Assembly: GCA_021848555.1 (NCBI GenBank)
Contig: JAJZUN010000259.1
Location: 1 to 5,213, forward strand
DNA length: 5,213 bases
Source of the DNA: Pseudomonadota bacterium
Lineage (GTDB): Bacteria > Pseudomonadota > Gammaproteobacteria > Burkholderiales > SG8-39
Reading direction: 5' to 3'
This document shows, one piece after another, positions 1 through 5,213 of this stretch. Below the pieces are notes generated by a model. That model was given only the letters and a program-made list of their open reading frames with translations, searched no databases and was not told the origin of the DNA. Within the stretch, counting starts at the first letter, position 1. Each line of letters opens with the position of its first letter. Made by a program: the position numbers and the translations under genes.

Positions 1-131
1 ACCTGCAGTTGAACGGCCGCGCGGGCGAGCGCCAGCGCCCGGATCCGGTGCTCGGCATGACGCACAATCTCGGCGGCTTTCCGAGCCAGAACGTTTCCGC
101 GATCACCATCGTCGGGCGCTACGGCGTCTGA
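1..131 (+). CDS. Thiolase-like protein (acetyl-CoA acetyltransferase family), C-terminal end only
   Basis: An open frame enters from the left edge (first full codon at base 3) and ends at TGA 129-131, giving 42 residues. The visible part contains GMTHNLGG followed by FPSQNVSAITIVGR. This resembles the C-terminal end of the thiolases often annotated as acetyl-CoA acetyltransferase or lipid-transfer (SCP-x type) thiolase, where a glycine-rich stretch precedes the last beta strand. Such enzymes make or cleave carbon-carbon bonds in acyl-CoA chains in the cytoplasm. The nucleophilic-cysteine region lies outside the window, so catalytic competence cannot be judged. An acyl-CoA synthetase gene follows 87 bases downstream on the same strand, which fits a lipid or acyl-CoA role. 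The family call rests on a short tail and is moderate; thiolase rather than another acyl-CoA fold is an inference. Confidence 0.6.
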   Translation, partial: LQLNGRAGERQRPDPVLGMTHNLGGFPSQNVSAITIVGRYGV

Positions 132-149
132 GCGCGGTTTGACCAAAAT

Positions 150-170
150 CAAGGCGGCCGCGCCGCCTTG
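150..170. other. Perfect 9-bp inverted repeat (hairpin) between the thiolase and the acyl-CoA synthetase
   Basis: The arms CAAGGCGGC (150-158) and GCCGCCTTG (162-170) are exactly complementary around a 3-base loop. No T-run follows on the + strand, so it is not a classical intrinsic terminator for the thiolase gene. Read on the - strand, the right-hand arm is followed by ATTTTGG, a weak T-tract, but no minus-strand gene ends here. It may be an attenuating or mRNA-stabilising hairpin in the 5' leader of the downstream gene. The TTG at 168-170, the furthest-upstream possible start of that gene, lies inside the stem, which argues against that start. Confidence 0.45.
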
Positions 171-203
171 GGTGAGGATGGAAGCACCGTTCTCCGGCGG
201 TTG

Positions 204-209
204 AAGGAG
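204..209 (+). promoter_or_regulatory. Shine-Dalgarno AAGGAG that sets the acyl-CoA synthetase start
   Basis: AAGGAG lies 9 bases upstream of GTG 219-221. It supports that GTG as the true start over the in-frame TTG at 168, which would make a protein 17 residues longer, has no comparable ribosome site and sits in a hairpin stem. Confidence 0.7.
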
Positions 210-218
210 TGCCTGAGC

Positions 219-2060
219 GTGAGTGCGCCACATCCGCTTACTTTCGATCCGATCCGCAGCGAGCAGGCGCAGACCCTGCACGGCCTGTTCCTGCGCCGTT
301 GCGAACGAACGCCCGGGCGCGAAGCCTACCGCCAATACGAGACTGCAGCCGGGCAATGGCGCAGCTATACCTGGCGCGACATGCGTTCGCTGGTTGCGCG
401 CTGGCAGTCGGCGCTGGCGCGCGAGGGCTTCGCGCCCGGCGAGCGCGTCGCGGTACTGCTGCAGAACAGCGTCGAGTGGGTGTGCCTGGACCAAGCGGCG
501 CAGGCGCTGGGACTGGTGGTGGTCCCGCTCTATGCCACCGACAGCCCCGAGAACATCGCCTATATCTTGGGCGACAGCGGCGCGCGCCTGCTGCTCGTGG
601 GCGAGATCGGGCAGTGGCAGGCGCTCGCACCGCTGCGCGCGCAATTTCCGCAGCTCGCGCGCACGTTATGCGTGAGCGCGTGCGCGGAGGCGCCTGCCGC
701 TGCGGGCGTGCGCCTGAGTTTTCTCGCCGACTGGCTGCCCGATACGGCCGCGGCGCTTTCCGTTCATGCCGCTGCCGCGGACGCGCTGGCCACCATCGTC
801 TACACCTCGGGCACCACCGGCCGCCCCAAGGGCGTCATGCTGTCGCACCGGAACATACTGTGGAACGTGGCGGCGGTGCTGCAGCTCATTCCCGGCTATA
901 TCGAGGACCTCTACCTGTCGTTCCTGCCGCTGTCGCACAGCTTCGAGCGCAGCGTCGGCTACTACCTGCCGATGGTGACCGGCAGCAGCGTCGCGTTCGC
1001 CCGCTCGGTGCAGGACCTGGCCGAAGACCTGCTCGTGATCAGGCCCACCATGCTGGTGTCGGTGCCGCGCATCTACGAGCGCGTATATGCGAAGCTGCAG
1101 CAAGCGCTGGAACGCAAGGGCGCGCCGGCGAAGGCGTTGTTCCGCTGGGCGCAGGCCATCGGCTGGCGCCGCTTCGAGGCGGCGCAGCAGCGGGGCGCAG
1201 CACCGGGGCTGCTCGCGCAAATGCTGTGGCCGCTGCTGCGGCGTTCGGTCGCAGACCCAATACTCGCGCGCCTGGGCGGGCGGCTGCGGATTGCGATGTC
1301 CGGCGGCGCGCCGCTCTCGCCCAGGCTCGCGCGCTGCTTCATCGGTCTGGGTCTGCCGCTGCTGCAGGGCTACGGGCTCACCGAGGCGGCTCCGATCGTC
1401 ACTGCCAATACCCCGGAGAACAATGTCCCCGAGTCGGTCGGCGTGGCGCTGCCGGGAATCGAACTCAGGCTCGGCGCCAAGAACGAACTGCTGGTGCGGG
1501 GACCGAACGTGATGCTGGGCTACTGGAACGATGCGCAGAAGACGCGCGAGACGGTCGACGAGCAGGGTTGGCTGCGCACCGGGGACGTGGCCCGCATCGA
1601 CGGCGGCGGCCGCGTGTACATCGTCGGCAGGCTGAAGGAGATTCTGGTGATGTCGACCGGGGAAAAGGTGCCGCCGAACGATCTCGAACTCGCGATCGCC
1701 GCGGACCCGCTGTTCGATCAGGCGCTGGTGGTCGGCGAAGGCAAGCCCTATCTTGCCGCGCTGATCGTGCTCAACCCGGAAGCCTGGAACGAGTTCGCGC
1801 GCGCGCTCGCGCTCGATCCGGCCGACGCGCAATCCACCACCGCGCCGACGGTGCTGCAATCGGTGCGCGAGCGGGTGGGCGAGCTGCTGCACGGTTTTCC
1901 CGCCCATGCGCGGGTGCGCGAGCTGTGGCTAACGCTCGAGCCCTGGACCGTGGAGAACGGCCTGATCACGCCGACCATGAAGCTCAAGCGAGCGCAGCTC
2001 GAGCGGCGCTACGCCGGCGAAATCCGCAGGCTGTACGCGGGGCACGATGTGCCGGCCTGA
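219..2060 (+). CDS. Long-chain acyl-CoA synthetase, AMP-forming (ACSL/FadD15-type)
   Basis: This is a 613-residue adenylate-forming enzyme predicted to activate fatty acids to acyl-CoA through an acyl-AMP intermediate, using ATP and CoA. The family core motifs are present in order: the phosphate-binding loop YTSGTTGRPKG (195-205), VPRIYER (282-288), GYGLTE (384-389), GWLRTGD with the ribose-binding Asp456 (450-456) and the hinge GRLKE (470-474). TPTMKLKR near residue 586 supplies Lys588 or Lys590 as the likely catalytic lysine of the C-terminal lid. VPRxYER, GLTE and TPTxKxKR together point to the long-chain (COG1022-like) group rather than acetate or short-chain synthetases. The length is normal for that group. 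GTG 219 is chosen because AAGGAG lies 9 bases upstream; TTG 168 is possible but weaker. There is no signal peptide, so the enzyme is cytoplasmic or membrane-associated. It lies 87 bases after the thiolase and 30 bases before the peptidase. Chain-length preference cannot be read from sequence. Confidence 0.93.
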   Translation: MSAPHPLTFDPIRSEQAQTLHGLFLRRCERTPGREAYRQYETAAGQWRSYTWRDMRSLVARWQSALAREGFAPGERVAVLLQNSVEWVCLDQAAQALGLVVVPLYATDSPENIAYILGDSGARLLLVGEIGQWQALAPLRAQFPQLARTLCVSACAEAPAAAGVRLSFLADWLPDTAAALSVHAAAADALATIVYTSGTTGRPKGVMLSHRNILWNVAAVLQLIPGYIEDLYLSFLPLSHSFERSVGYYLPMVTGSSVAFARSVQDLAEDLLVIRPTMLVSVPRIYERVYAKLQQALERKGAPAKALFRWAQAIGWRRFEAAQQRGAAPGLLAQMLWPLLRRSVADPILARLGGRLRIAMSGGAPLSPRLARCFIGLGLPLLQGYGLTEAAPIVTANTPENNVPESVGVALPGIELRLGAKNELLVRGPNVMLGYWNDAQKTRETVDEQGWLRTGDVARIDGGGRVYIVGRLKEILVMSTGEKVPPNDLELAIAADPLFDQALVVGEGKPYLAALIVLNPEAWNEFARALALDPADAQSTTAPTVLQSVRERVGELLHGFPAHARVRELWLTLEPWTVENGLITPTMKLKRAQLERRYAGEIRRLYAGHDVPA

Positions 2061-2090
2061 GCAGGGCGCGCAGGAGGGGGTTCTGCGTCC

Positions 2091-3029
2091 ATGCGCGCAC
2101 GAGCCCTCGCTTTGAGCCTGCTGCTCGCTGCCGGCTTGCCGGCCGGCGCGGCCGAGCCGCTCGCCGCGCGGCTGCACGCCCATGTGGCAAGGCTCGCGCT
2201 CGAGATCGGCGAGCGCAACGTGTGGCGGCCGGATGCGCTGCATGCGGCCGCGGACTACATACGCGAAGAATGGAAGCGCCAAGGCCATGGCGTGAGCGCG
2301 CAGGGCTACAGCGCCAACGAAGTAGCCAGCGAAAATCTGGAAATCGCGCTCGGCGGCAGTGCGCGCGCGGCGCAGATCATCGTCGTCGGCGCCCATTACG
2401 ACTCGGTGCGCGGCAGTCCCGGTGCGAACGACAATGCCAGCGGCGTCGCCGCGCTGCTCGAGATCGGGCGCATGCTGAAGGGCGCCGGCCTGCGCCGAAG
2501 CGTGCGCCTGGTCGCTTTCGTCAACGAGGAGCCGCCTTTCTTCGAATCGGGCGAGATGGGCAGCGAACTGTATGCGAAGGGCGCGCGCAGTCGCGGCGAC
2601 GACATCCGCCTCATGATTTCGCTGGAAATGCTGGGCGCCTACAGCGATCGGCCGGGAAGCCAGAGCTACCCGCCGTTGCTCGGCTGGTTCTACCCGGGGC
2701 GCGCGAACTTCATCGCTTTTGTCTCGAACCTCGCCTCGCGCCGGGTGCTGCGGCGAACGGTGGCGGCGTTTCGCGCGGCTTCGGCCTTTCCTGCCGAGTC
2801 CCTCGCGGCGCCTGCGCTCGTTCCGGGCGTGTCCTGGAGCGATCAGCGCTCCTTCTGGCGCGCGGGTTATCCCGCCATCATGGTCACCGACACCGCGTTC
2901 TACCGCTACCCGCATTACCACAGCGCGCAGGATACGCCGGAGAAGATCGACTACGCGCGCATGGCGCAGGTGGTAGAGGGTCTCGCGCAGGCGATCGTGC
3001 TGCTTGCCAATCAAGCGCAAGAGCCGTAG
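2091..3029 (+). CDS. Secreted M28-family zinc metallopeptidase (aminopeptidase-like)
   Basis: A 312-residue protein predicted to be an exported di-zinc peptidase of the M28 (leucine aminopeptidase/Iap-like) family, probably releasing N-terminal residues from peptides in the periplasm or outside the cell. The N-terminus has positive charges, a Leu/Ala-rich core and an AGAA|EP-like cleavage site near residue 22, typical of a Sec signal peptide. The family ligands are all recognisable: His102 in GAHYDS, bridging Asp114 in GANDNASG, the general-base/ligand pair Glu146-Glu147 in VNEEPP, Glu179 in SLEMLG, and His277 in YHSAQDTP. The protein is therefore probably active. ATG 2091 has AGGAGG at 2072-2077, a rather long 13-base spacing. 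The 30-base gap after the synthetase suggests co-transcription, although no functional link is evident. The gene converges on asnS with 18 bases between stop codons. Substrate is unknown; M28 also includes glutaminyl-cyclase-like and carboxypeptidase members. Confidence 0.9.
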   Translation: MRARALALSLLLAAGLPAGAAEPLAARLHAHVARLALEIGERNVWRPDALHAAADYIREEWKRQGHGVSAQGYSANEVASENLEIALGGSARAAQIIVVGAHYDSVRGSPGANDNASGVAALLEIGRMLKGAGLRRSVRLVAFVNEEPPFFESGEMGSELYAKGARSRGDDIRLMISLEMLGAYSDRPGSQSYPPLLGWFYPGRANFIAFVSNLASRRVLRRTVAAFRAASAFPAESLAAPALVPGVSWSDQRSFWRAGYPAIMVTDTAFYRYPHYHSAQDTPEKIDYARMAQVVEGLAQAIVLLANQAQEP

Positions 3030-3047
3030 CGCAGGCGGTACCCGGCT

Positions 3048-4448
3048 TCAGTAGCGTGCGTTTCCCGGCGTGCGCGGGAACGGAATCACGTCGCGCACGT
3101 TGGCAAGCCCGGTGATGTAGGACACGGTGCGCTCGAAACCGAGGCCGAAACCCGCGTGCGGCACGCTGCCGTAGCGGCGCAGGTCGCGATACCAGCCGTA
3201 ATGGCTCTTGTCCAGCCCGGCCTCGTCCATGCGCGCATCGAGCACCGCCAGGCGCTCTTCGCGCTGGCTGCCGCCGACGATTTCGCCGATGCCGGGGGCG
3301 AGCACGTCCATCGCCGCCACGGTCCTGCCGTCGTCGTTCACGCGCATGTAGAACGCCTTGATCTCCTTCGGGTAGTTCATCAGCACCAGCGGGCCGCCCA
3401 CGTGCTTCTCGGCCAGGTAGCGCTCGTGCTCGGATTGCAGATCCATGCCCCATTTGACCGGGTACTCGAATTTCCCTTTCGCTTTTTCGAGGACGGCAAT
3501 CGCCTCGCCGTAGTCCATGCGCACGAAGGCCTTGTCGACAATGCCCTGCAATTTGGCGATGACGCCTTTCTCGATGCGCTCGTCGAAGAACGCCATGTCG
3601 TCGCCGCGTTCGGCAAGCACCGCCCCGAATACGTATTTGAGCAGGGCCTCGGCCAGCGCCGCGTTGTCGGCGAGGTCGGCGAAGGCGATCTCGGGCTCGA
3701 CCATCCAGAATTCCGCGAGGTGGCGGCTGGTGTTGGAGTTCTCGGCGCGGAACGTGGGACCGAAGGTGTACACCTTGGACAGCGCGAGGCAGTAGCTCTC
3801 GACGTTGAGCTGCCCGGATACGGTGAGGAAGGCCTCGCGCCCGAAGAAATCCTGCGCGTAATCGACCTTGCCTTCGGGCGTGCGCGGCAGATTCGTCATG
3901 TCCAGCGTCGATACGCGGAACAGTTCGCCCGCGCCCTCGGCATCGGACGCGGTGATGATCGGGGTGTTGACCCAGCAGAAACCCTGCTCGTGGAAAAAGC
4001 GGTGGATCGCCTGCGCCACCGTGTGGCGTACGCGCGTCGTGGCGCCGATGACATTGGTGCGCGGCCGCAGGTGCGCGACTTCGCGCAGGTATTCCATGCT
4101 GTGCGGCTTGGGCTGGATGGGGTAGGTATCGGGATCCTCCACCCAGCCCACGACCTTGATCGCGTTCGCCTGCATTTCGAACGGCTGGCCCTTGGCCGGG
4201 GAGGGCACGATGCTGCCGCTGGCTTCGAGCGCGCAGCCCGCGGTCAGACGCATGACTTCGTCGGTGTAATTGGCGAGCGTGTTGGGCGCCACCACCTGCA
4301 CCGGATGAAACGAGGAGCCGTCGGAAACGTGGACGAAGGAAATGCCGGCCTTGGAATCGCGGCGGGTGCGCACCCAGCCCTTGAGCGTGACCGGAGTGTC
4401 CGCGGGCGCGCGGCCGGAGAGTATGTCGTGGCAGCTGCAGTTGGTCAT
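3048..4448 (-). CDS. asnS: Asparaginyl-tRNA synthetase
   Basis: A 466-residue class IIb aminoacyl-tRNA synthetase that charges tRNA-Asn with asparagine in the cytoplasm. Residues about 18-100 form the N-terminal OB-fold anticodon-binding domain ([15 protein letters not shown]). The catalytic domain follows, with a motif 1-like region around Pro163, motif 2 [16 protein letters not shown] (233-248) and motif 3 GFGLGFER (433-440), ending in [11 protein letters not shown]. The [14 protein letters not shown] and [16 protein letters not shown] (384-399) stretches are characteristic of AsnRS and distinguish it from AspRS. The length equals that of E. coli AsnS as I recall it, and similarity runs end to end with no gap. 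ATG 4448 is the only reasonable start: an in-frame TGA lies at 4484-4482 and no ATG, GTG or TTG occurs between. No Shine-Dalgarno sequence is seen before it. The gene lies 45 bases downstream of the SDR gene on the same strand, so it may share that transcript. Confidence 0.98.
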   Translation of the reverse strand: MTNCSCHDILSGRAPADTPVTLKGWVRTRRDSKAGISFVHVSDGSSFHPVQVVAPNTLANYTDEVMRLTAGCALEASGSIVPSPAKGQPFEMQANAIKVVGWVEDPDTYPIQPKPHSMEYLREVAHLRPRTNVIGATTRVRHTVAQAIHRFFHEQGFCWVNTPIITASDAEGAGELFRVSTLDMTNLPRTPEGKVDYAQDFFGREAFLTVSGQLNVESYCLALSKVYTFGPTFRAENSNTSRHLAEFWMVEPEIAFADLADNAALAEALLKYVFGAVLAERGDDMAFFDERIEKGVIAKLQGIVDKAFVRMDYGEAIAVLEKAKGKFEYPVKWGMDLQSEHERYLAEKHVGGPLVLMNYPKEIKAFYMRVNDDGRTVAAMDVLAPGIGEIVGGSQREERLAVLDARMDEAGLDKSHYGWYRDLRRYGSVPHAGFGLGFERTVSYITGLANVRDVIPFPRTPGNARY

Positions 4449-4493
4449 AATCGGCGTCGAATGGTGAGGGAAGGAGTCAGTTCAAGGGTCGCA

Positions 4494-4988
4494 TCAAGGC
4501 CGCGGGCGGCGGAACGGATGCGTGCTCGACAAGCCGCCGTCCACCGCGATCGCCTGGCCGTTGACGTAGGAGGCCTCGTCGCTCGCGAGGAAGGCCGCCA
4601 TCGCGGCGATCTCATGCGGCTCGCCGTAGCGCGCGAGCGGATTCAACTGTCCGAGATTGCCCGCGGTGCCGCGCGCCTTGGCGTAGTCGAAGATCGGCTT
4701 GGTCATGCCGGTCTCGATCAGGCCGGGGCAGATCGCGTTGACGCGCACGCCGCTGCCGAAAAACGAGTTGGCCGCGGTCTGCACCAGGCTGATGATGCCG
4801 GCTTTGCTCGCGCTGTAGGGATTGCCGCCCGCGGCGGCGATCTGCGCGGCGGTTTGCTCGACCGCGTCGCACGTCTCGTCCACCGCCAGCACCGCGGCGC
4901 CTTCGCGCGCGAACAGCAGTGCACTGGCGCGGCCGATGCCGCTGCCTGCGCCGGTCACGATCGCGCGCTTACCCTCCAATCTTCCCAT
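4494..4988 (-). CDS. Short-chain dehydrogenase/reductase (SDR), internally deleted, probably non-functional as a classical SDR
   Basis: This 164-residue frame resembles a classical SDR (normally about 250 residues), a Rossmann-fold NAD(P)-dependent oxidoreductase. The N-terminus is normal: TGAGSGIG cofactor loop (12-19) and Asp37 at the end of beta-2, which suggests NAD(H) preference. The C-terminal part is also normal: active-site YSASK (Tyr58, Lys62), VRVNAICPG (81-89) and the closing [11 protein letters not shown] (142-152). Between Gly55 and Asn56 about 90 residues are absent, including the D-V after beta-3, the NNAG motif, the catalytic Asn and the catalytic Ser. The reading frame is kept across the junction. 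Without beta-4, beta-5 and the serine, normal folding and catalysis are unlikely, although this is inference. ATG 4988 has GGAGG six bases upstream. asnS follows 45 bases later. A real in-frame deletion, or a collapse during sequencing or assembly at the GC-rich junction, are both possible. The substrate cannot be inferred. Confidence 0.8.
   Translation of the reverse strand: MGRLEGKRAIVTGAGSGIGRASALLFAREGAAVLAVDETCDAVEQTAAQIAAAGGNPYSASKAGIISLVQTAANSFFGSGVRVNAICPGLIETGMTKPIFDYAKARGTAGNLGQLNPLARYGEPHEIAAMAAFLASDEASYVNGQAIAVDGGLSSTHPFRRPRP
4824..4838. repeat. GC-rich inverted repeat at the SDR deletion junction
   Basis: The arms GCCGCC (4824-4829) and GGCGGC (4833-4838) are exactly complementary around a 3-base CGC loop. 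They lie within codons 51-55 of the SDR gene, next to the point where the central part of the protein is missing. Short inverted repeats of this kind are common by chance in high-GC coding DNA, so only the position makes it notable. Confidence 0.5.
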
Positions 4989-4994
4989 GGCTTG

Positions 4995-4999
4995 CCTCC
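4995..4999 (-). promoter_or_regulatory. Shine-Dalgarno GGAGG for the SDR gene
   Basis: On the minus strand GGAGG is followed by CAAGCC and then ATG at 4988, a 6-base spacing. This fixes the SDR start and shows the gene keeps an intact translation signal despite its internal deletion. Confidence 0.7.
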
Positions 5000-5036
5000 G
5001 AATGGTTGCGGGTTCTGCCCCAAGGCCTTGTCGCGC

Positions 5037-5042
5037 ATTGTA
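5037..5042 (-). promoter_or_regulatory. Candidate -10 element (TACAAT) for the SDR-asnS direction
   Basis: The minus strand reads TTTACAATGCG here, one mismatch from the sigma-70 TATAAT consensus. It is in the only non-coding space upstream of the SDR gene and would place the transcript start about 40 bases before its ATG. No convincing -35 box is seen 16-18 bases further upstream, so the call is weak. Confidence 0.3.
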
Positions 5043-5112
5043 AACGTTGCGGCGGGTTCGGCGGCGCTAAGCGCATGCGGGCTTGTGGTAAGGTTTCGGT
5101 TTCCGTCCTTGC

Positions 5113-5116
5113 GGAG
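5113..5116 (+). promoter_or_regulatory. Shine-Dalgarno GGAG for the right-edge gene
   Basis: GGAG is followed by 8 bases and then ATG 5125, a good spacing that supports this start codon for the partial acetyltransferase gene. Confidence 0.6.
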
Positions 5117-5124
5117 TGTTTGCG

Positions 5125-5213
5125 ATGAGCGTGAGCGTACGCAAGATCGAGGCGCGCGACGAAGCGCGCTGGCGCACCCTGTGGGACGGCTATTGCCGCT
5201 TCTACGAGCGCGA
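5125..5213 (+). CDS. Probable GNAT-family N-acetyltransferase, N-terminal fragment (runs off the window)
   Basis: An open frame starts at ATG 5125 with GGAG 8 bases upstream and continues to the right edge, giving 29 complete codons. The start, VSVRKIEARDEARWRTLW followed by DGYCRFYE, has the pattern of GNAT acetyltransferases: a first beta strand ending in I/V-R, an acidic D-E-x-x-W turn, and a helix with LWxGYxxFYE. These enzymes move an acetyl group from acetyl-CoA to an amine on a small molecule or protein. The acetyl-CoA-binding motif (R/Q-x-x-G-x-G/A) lies beyond the window, so neither activity nor substrate can be judged. It is divergent from the SDR-asnS pair, with 136 bases between start codons. 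Confidence 0.65.
   Translation, partial: MSVSVRKIEARDEARWRTLWDGYCRFYER

Noticed and set aside
168..218. N-terminal extension of the acyl-CoA synthetase from TTG 168
   Set aside because: The TTG lies in a hairpin stem with no ribosome site, whereas GTG 219 has AAGGAG at 9 bases.
666..1907. A 413-codon antisense open frame opposite the acyl-CoA synthetase gene
   Set aside because: Rich in Arg, His and Gln with no domain pattern and no ribosome site that I could see. It is explained by GC-biased third positions of the sense gene.
1929..3020. A 363-codon antisense open frame opposite the peptidase gene
   Set aside because: Same low-complexity Arg/Ala-rich composition; the sense strand encodes an intact M28 active site and signal peptide.
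3022..3047. AGCCG/CGGCT inverted repeat between the convergent peptidase and asnS genes, as a possible bidirectional terminator
   Set aside because: The stem is only 5 bp with a 16-base loop and no T-run on either strand, so it is too weak to call.
209..3115. A 968-codon open frame on the + strand spanning both the acyl-CoA synthetase and the peptidase genes
   Set aside because: It is an out-of-register frame over two well-supported genes. Its translation is Arg/Ala/Gly-rich without recognisable motifs, as expected for a high-GC shadow frame.
5086..5094. TGGTAAGGT as an extended -10 promoter for the acetyltransferase gene
   Set aside because: The match to TATAAT is poor and there is no -35-like hexamer at a suitable distance.
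5090..5110. Imperfect palindrome (AAGG...CGG TTT CCG...CCTT) upstream of the acetyltransferase gene, as an operator
   Set aside because: The arms are asymmetric and very short; it is not distinguishable from chance.

Overview
The window is dense, high-GC coding DNA. It looks like a proteobacterial chromosome, most likely a betaproteobacterium or a neighbouring group. That placement rests on base composition, the E. coli-like AsnRS and the mix of gene families, so it is an inference. There is no sign of phage, insertion sequences, CRISPR, tRNA or rRNA.

Left half (+ strand, about 1-3029): the last 42 codons of a probable thiolase (acetyl-CoA acetyltransferase-like), then an 87-base gap holding a perfect 9-bp hairpin and a Shine-Dalgarno sequence. 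Next come a full-length long-chain acyl-CoA synthetase of the ACSL/FadD15 type and, 30 bases later, a secreted M28-family zinc peptidase. The three genes are collinear and may form one transcription unit. The thiolase and the ligase suggest fatty-acid or acyl-CoA metabolism; the peptidase has no obvious biochemical link to them.

Right half (- strand, about 4988-3048): a short-chain dehydrogenase/reductase (SDR) gene followed, after 45 bases, by a complete asparaginyl-tRNA synthetase (asnS). asnS converges on the peptidase gene with only 18 bases between the stop codons. The SDR is the oddest item here. It is 164 residues long, has a normal N-terminal nucleotide-binding motif and a normal C-terminal half, but runs in frame from the region after beta-2 straight to the YxxxK active-site motif. 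About 90 central residues of a normal SDR are missing, including the NNAG motif and the catalytic serine. The apparent junction lies on a short GC-rich inverted repeat.

Right edge: a 136-base divergent intergenic region (4989-5124) separates the SDR from the first 30 codons of a probable GNAT N-acetyltransferase on the + strand.

No clearly new multi-gene system is visible. Apart from the internally deleted SDR, the window reads as ordinary metabolic and housekeeping DNA. The very long open frames in other registers are high-GC shadows of the genes described.
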